From assembly GCF_019649055.1 (NCBI RefSeq), contig NW_026570255.1:496001-560000 (forward strand): a stretch of 64,000 nucleotides of DNA, in the 5' to 3' direction. Origin of the DNA: Paramacrobiotus metropolitanus (lineage: Eukaryota > Tardigrada > Eutardigrada > Parachela > Macrobiotidae). Of the stretch, positions 58,569-64,000 are shown one piece after another (positions within the stretch are counted from its first letter, which is position 1; each line of letters begins with the position of its first letter). The translations under genes were made by a program, and so were the position numbers. The notes below the pieces were generated by a model, which was not told the DNA's origin, searched no databases, and saw only the letters and a list, made by a program, of their open reading frames with translations.

Positions 58569-61078
58569 CTAGTTAGAGGTCCGCGGGATGGAAGGAAGCA
58601 ACGCAGTGGGCCAGGTGACATTGCAGGTGAATGGCGTGTTGGTTATGGCACAATACAGGAGATACGCCGTCAGTCGTGTCAGCCGGTTCACATCGACGAA
58701 ATCCAGGGCATTCTCTCCTGTCGGAAACGGCTTCAAATATGTGACACCCTTTCGGGGGTCGTTCGTCTGCCGCGCACGGATAATCTGCCAAGCGTTACAC
58801 CCGTCAAACACCCGGTATGTCAAACATATGTGGCAAGCAGCGCCGCTGGGAATGCGTTGTACGCTTTGACTCTCCACTTTCGTCGACGAAAACTATTCTA
58901 CGTCGAATAGGCAGGATGTCGACTCGTCACGAAGTCGTACTAGCGTTTTGCTAAACCGTCTTTAGTTTTGTTGAGTTTTCTTCAATTTCTTAGTTTTCTT
59001 AGGTACCTTGGTTACTTGAGCCATAGGTTTCTCAGCCGTGGCGCGAAGAAACGCTCAATAAACATAAAAACTTTCGTAAACTAAGACGACTAAGAACAAC
59101 CTAAGAGAATCGGGAAACCCTAGTAACAGCCGGAAAACGTAAACAGCCCTAATCAATTGATCGAAAACGGGGAATCGTTAACGAAATTAAAGAATTCTAG
59201 AAGACCCTACTAGGAACCTATGGCAGTTAAGGCAAACACTAGCTCCACTTCGCGACGAGTGAATACCGTGTTTGTTCGACTTGGCGACGATTCCGAAACT
59301 GCCGTGTACGAAATGGCGCGCCACTGCTTTATCTATCACTGTACCTTCCTAAGTAACGACCGAATCTTGACGGAATGCAATTTCCGCTTCCAGATCGCGC
59401 AGAACACCACCCGTTTCTGCTCCTCATCCAGCAGTGGACAGCCTTTCTCAATCATCTCCCACCAGTCAACGACCGTCGGACGCCAGTCGCGGCGCATCCG
59501 TCCGAACGGGATATGTATGGTGATCGGCAGCCGGACATCCTGAACCGACTGGAAGATCTCGCAAGTGAAGTTCTTGACGGTCAGCGTGTGACAAACCGCT
59601 GCCAGCTGGTCAAATACGCGCTGGAGTGTAAGGATGTAATCCACGGCAGTATCTTCCAGAACATACTGACAGTTAATGTTCTGCAACACCAGGTCGTGCG
59701 GGAACTTCTCGACGGCTCCTTCGATCAGCGTGTGCAGAAAGCGTCCATCACACAAGGGCAACTCGTTCAGTCGGAGTTTCTCCTGGGAATCACCCTGGAC
59801 TGGCGAACCCTTAACGGCCACCACGCGATTACTCCAGCAGCGATGTGCACAGGCCACAGCGATGTACACCGAGCACGGACCATCTAAATCGCTTTTGGAT
59901 GGGAACTCGATGTGCAGCAGACTTTGAACGGCGGTCGATTTGAGTAGACGGTTCCAGACGGTGCACACCGCGCGCAACCGGCACTGGTCAACGGTCGGCA
60001 GACACTGCAGGGTCTCCGTCAGGATCTCCATGGGAAGGAGGCGAAATGCTCTACCAGGAGCAGGCACCATACTTTTCGGCGCTGGTGATGTAGAGCGGCC
60101 GCAACAGGCCAGGAAAACCTTCCACCATTTTTTCGTGGCCAGATAATCGCCCGCGGGCCTTGGCTTCTTGTCCTTCGTGGAACAAGCGCTTGTTGTCTCC
60201 GCTGCCAAAGGCCGGAGCACCGATTCATTCTGAAAAAACAAGAAATAAATGTAACAAACCAATAATTCCCTTCTGGCACAGTAATCGCATAACTAATGTA
60301 CATAAAACTGAAGATTGTCCTTCACGTAGCCTGATTCCGGTATTTCGTGCAGTTTCCAGGACCAGGGAGCCATGACATTCGGGTGTCGGATACGGTCGAG
60401 GCGAACGATGCTTCTGACGTCGCCGCTGGACAAGTAGATGACGGCCAGACCGAACTGGCCGTACTGCCGATCATGGACGAGGAGGGTCGCCGGCTGCCAT
60501 GTCCACGGCTCCGACGGACTGCGCTGCATCAGCACCTCCACAGGATTCGCGATTTCTGCAACCATCAGCCTCATAAAGATATTATCCTGATGGTTTTGAA
60601 GAAATCCCGTTCTTTTCGTCACAAGAAAGGACTTTCTCTGCACCACTTCTGCTGTACTGATAAAAAATAAAGAATAAGCTACAAAAAACATTCTGAACTA
60701 AAAAGATGCCAAACCCAACCGATCGTCCATCCACGAAGCTGATACAGAATGGAAAAATGCGATGTAAATCCAATGTGAATTAATGCGTGCCAAGCCGTTA
60801 CTTCGTGTCACAAATACATGTCAGCAGGATGTTTTATCATGGTTACCTGGATCACCATAAAATCCAGAGCGCATCGGTCGATGCTGAGACTAAGAAGACT
60901 CAGAAGGTACGGACAAAAAAGCCTGATCAAAGGGAACCCATTCCTTTCGTCGGTCCGCGCATCGAAAATCCACGATGAGTCCGTTGCTGGACACGGCCAC
61001 CACACTGCCGCACTGGAGCACTCCATCGCCACCACGGACTTCCACAACCACAGCGGAATCCTCCCCATTCTTCGCCAT
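58569..61078 (-). pseudogene. Agenet-F-box gene, copy A (one nonsense codon)
   Basis: Exons are 60847-61078, 60302-60555, 59345-60229 and 58569-58784, with conserved phases and splice sites, 529 codons in all. The only clear lesion is an in-frame TAG at 60890-60892 in exon 1, at the position where paralogues read Tyr in SAYSY. Everything else is open: VVVEVRGGDGVLQCGSVV, VEVLMQRSPSEPWTWQPA, the F-box FRLLPMEILTETLQCLPTV, VKNFTCEIFQSV and IIRARQTNDPRKGVTYLK. The C-terminus is about ten residues longer than in the other copies. With a single lesion this could be a sequencing error, a polymorphism, or a gene bypassed by an alternative start, so the pseudogene label is provisional. Confidence 0.65.
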
Positions 61079-61746
61079 TGACGGTGTCCGTTTGTCACTT
61101 GACACCAGCACGTAATTGCACGTTGTAACTGTGACGACGTTGGTGTGAAATTCCAGCCACTGGTTGACTGTTCCCAGTCGTAGTCAAGCGACCGCGGTTA
61201 CGGGAACATGAAGGTTTTAAGAGTGTTGCACATCGATAAATTTAGCAGGAGCCTGTACACCACTAGAAGTGACGAGGATGTTTTGAAACGAATACGATTA
61301 TACGCTATACAAAGCTCCCGGATATAAAAGAGATGCTACGCTTTGGTCACGGCTATTTCACTGAGATAGTAACTACTTGTATTCAGCGTTGTAATCAGTC
61401 AGCGTTGTAATCGAACTTAGCGAAGCGATGGCTTTCTTAATTCAGAGCCATTTATTGCTATCTGTCGGTTACGAAAACCCGTTAATTTGGAGCCGGCCAA
61501 AGTGCCCTGGTAAAGAACAGTTCCGTACATGGCAGGAACAATAAGACCCAATTATGTATTTTTTTCGTTCGCAGTTATGCCGACTGGAGAAATCGATTTC
61601 GTTCTGCACATTAATTTTGTAAAGGTATCCCAAAATGTGTAGAACTACTCGGCGGCAACGTGGTGGAGAAGTGTTGCTGAATATCTCACGAAACCTCATC
61701 GAAAGTCAATCCGTCAGCGTTAGCCATCCAGAAAATTGCTTTAACG
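61079..61746. other. Intergenic, nothing recognised
   Basis: A single short minus-strand frame at 61469-61699 has no supporting signal. Confidence 0.5.
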
Positions 61747-63011
61747 TTACACGAATATGGCACTCTTATCCTGCGAAATATCCTTAATAATTCGCAGCTT
61801 TTGTAATAATTCATCGGCTTTTATCCTGTCTGGTTTGTCATCGAAGCAAAGCAGAATGCAATGCGCCAAATCGGTCGGGATGGACTCGTCAATGTACGGC
61901 ATCCATCCGTCCATTACCGCGGTCATGTATTCCGTCTCCGACATGTTGTTCGTATTTTTCACGCTTCCCGGCGTCTTAACAAGCCGTTTCTCCCGTCCGT
62001 CTAAAACGCAATCCATTAAATCCACAATAATGCAGCCCAAACTCCAAATGTCGGTTTCTCGTCCAACTGCTTCTCCGGGGAGTGGAACGCCACTAGTGCA
62101 GCGTGCCAATTCAGGAGACATGTACTGGTATGCTCCACCTGCTTCTCGAACGTCAGCACTGTTGGTGCTTTCTTGTTGGGTGTCTAGAAAATTATCCAGA
62201 CCACCAATCACGACTCTGCTTTCATTCCCTGTGGAATTTATCCACATATTTTTCGGGTTAAGATGTCCGTGCGTAAATGCAATTTCATCCCGGTGCAAAT
62301 AACTCAGTCCGTCGGCAATTTGGCCAGCATAGTTGATAGCTGTCTTATAATCGAGAGAACTTTGATGTACAACCGAAGCCAAATCTATAAACACAAAAAT
62401 TAACATTTAAAAAATATTGAAGGATTTGAAAAACATTCGTAAACGTGAACTTTTGTTAACATCTTCTTATAAATATGACGAAGAAGATAAAATACATGGC
62501 GATTATTTAACGTAACGTATACTTCTATAACATATGATAACATATATAAAATGAATTTCCCACATTTTTAAATTAAATTCAGTAAAGACTTTCATCCAGA
62601 TTTCACCGTATCGAAATTGTATAAATCCATTACCAGTGTGACGGTGATCGCAGCACTGGTTTTTTCGATGGTGACTTTATGGTACATCATCACATTATCA
62701 TGCTGTAAACGGACAAGGCGTCTAAATCTGCTACACCAGCTCGCCCAGGCGTTAGTACTCAAACAGTTTCCGCCGCTTCCCGGCAGCTCGATGATTTTAA
62801 TCGCCACGGTATCGTCTCCATCCAGTGCTGTGCTGCGTTGTACCACTCGGCCTTTGTACAACACTCCGCAGCGACCTCTTCCCATTCCGCACTGGCCTTT
62901 TCCTAGGAAATCCACGTAGGCATAATCGCAAGGGCAGTTCAGCGTGGTTTTATGGGCTTCGTCGACTGTGCAATATCTACACCAGACCATGGTACCAGAA
63001 TATTCCTCCAT
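61747..63011 (-). CDS. Protein kinase-like fold, predicted pseudokinase, two exons
   Basis: The 5' exon starts at ATG 63011 and runs to about 62605-62592; the 3' exon runs from an acceptor at about 62384 (gtgtttatag) to the stop at 61747. The exact junction is unresolved, because the best donor and acceptor differ in phase. Visible kinase features: a glycine-rich loop (DFLGKGQCGMGRGRCGV, residues 34-50), VAIK with Lys72, SPELA of the activation segment and DIWSLGCIIVDLMD. The catalytic loop reads HGHLNPKN, so the HRD aspartate and the following Lys are both replaced, and the DFG position reads GLD. The fold is kept while catalysis is probably lost. The short Cys-rich N-terminus (CRYC, CPC) is unusual. 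Overall pattern resembles STE/MAP3K-like kinases. Confidence 0.7.
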
Positions 63012-64000
63012 ATTGTTAGCATTTGTGGCAACAAAATGCCCAAATGGACTTGTGGATAAAAGTGTTCTGTGGAAATGTTACTGTAAGCGCAAGGAAGGGT
63101 GAGAGACTGAGAGATATTTCACGAAGTACCACCGCGATTCTCAGGCTTTACTGACAGCGTTGTGGAAAGCCGGAGTTGCACACTTGCAGCGGAATTGCTT
63201 GCACGCTGCAACTCGTTATCAGCCGATTGCACAAGATTTATAGAGATAAGGAACGCAGAGCGTTTACAGTTTGTAGTTGTAACTTGTACATACAACACCG
63301 GCTTCGCAACCTGCCTTGTAGTTGTAGCGTTAAAGAATATTTTCACACTTGCCGGATTCAAGCCTTCCACTCAATACAACTGGGGGTAGGATTACCTTTC
63401 CCTTCCCTTTGCTTTTGCCTTTTCACTTTGCCTATTTCAACTTCACCTTGCCTTTGCCGCCGCCATTACCTTACCGTTCTAATTCTGCTGTCATTGACGT
63501 GTTGCCTTACTATGCACAAAAAGTGCATGTCGGAATATAGCATCTCTATCATTTACGGTACTAACGAAAAAGAGGATTGGTGAAGTTGGACGCCGGTTAA
63601 CGACTTTCTTTATTGCACTCGGTTTATAATGTTAGCATTGACCTTTTAGTCAGTCAGAGCAGTAATAAAAGGAGAATCCACGAAGAAAAAAACTAATCTA
63701 TCCATTCAAAGTTAAAACAACAGCTCGGTTTATTAGAACGTCGGCTAATAAAAAACAAGAATTTTCCTGGCGGAAACCGTTGTACGTATGTACATTACCA
63801 GTACATTACATAAAAAACATATCCTTTAAGAAAACTACCGTAGGAAAATATATTTTTGTACGGATCGCTGGAAAATACCTGCTGGCTTTACATCGTCTAC
63901 CAGTCGTACTCGTAGTTGTTCACGTATTTTGCAATCAGAATAAACAAAGTAATCTGCGACAGATTCTCCACGCGAAAATCCTGCAACCCATCAAAACACC
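63012..64000. other. Window end; C/T-rich low complexity only
   Basis: 63390-63475 is a simple C/T-rich tract (cctttgcctttt). Open frames on both strands at 63119-63583 overlap it or each other and have no splice or family support. Confidence 0.5.

Overview
The window is metazoan nuclear DNA. Its genes are split by short GT-AG introns, there are no operons, and much of the rest is satellite and transposon relics. A chitin-binding secreted protein, inverted-topology (gustatory-receptor-like) 7TM receptors and an F-box family that resembles, from memory, lineage-specific tardigrade proteins point to an ecdysozoan, most likely a tardigrade of the Hypsibius/Ramazzottius type. That placement is inference; no search was possible. 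All exon joins below were worked out by eye from open frames, splice signals and phase agreement.

1-12.6 kb holds a GTP cyclohydrolase feedback-regulator homologue (GFRP, + strand), a four-helix membrane protein (-), a secreted short peptide precursor (-), an unidentified three-exon Cys/His-rich secreted protein (-) and a three-exon secreted Gly/Lys-rich peptide (+).

13.3-18.9 kb holds two tandem four-exon GR-like 7TM receptors (-). A relic last exon of a third copy lies at 11.0 kb, and a divergent relative with the same four-exon plan lies at 37.0-39.0 kb. A TTAA-flanked fold-back element (18.9-19.6 kb) closes the block.

20.4-22.3 kb is a two-exon secreted peritrophin-like protein (+). 22.8-31.8 kb is repeat-dominated: a small inverted outpost and then a huge array of a 45-bp satellite. 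Between them lies a hAT-type element with a perfect 8-bp target duplication. It contains a Harbinger-like MITE and a second hAT MITE, and the second MITE splits a membrane-protein exon.

32-37 kb is mostly non-coding, with fold-back elements and exon relics.

39.7-61.1 kb is the centrepiece: six tandem copies (all -) of one four-exon gene, plus a seventh relic cut by a tRNA-like insertion. Exons 1-2 encode two Agenet/Tudor-like modules that closely recall the N-terminus of FMRP/FXR proteins. Exon 3 encodes an F-box and a long conserved region, and exon 4 a conserved C-terminus. Three copies are intact (521-531 codons) and three carry nonsense or frameshift lesions. An unrelated three-exon gene is trapped between two copies. 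The window ends with a predicted pseudokinase (61.7-63.0 kb, -).

The genes do not form a pathway. The unifying theme is local birth-and-death of two tandem families (chemoreceptor-like and Agenet-F-box) in repeat-rich DNA.
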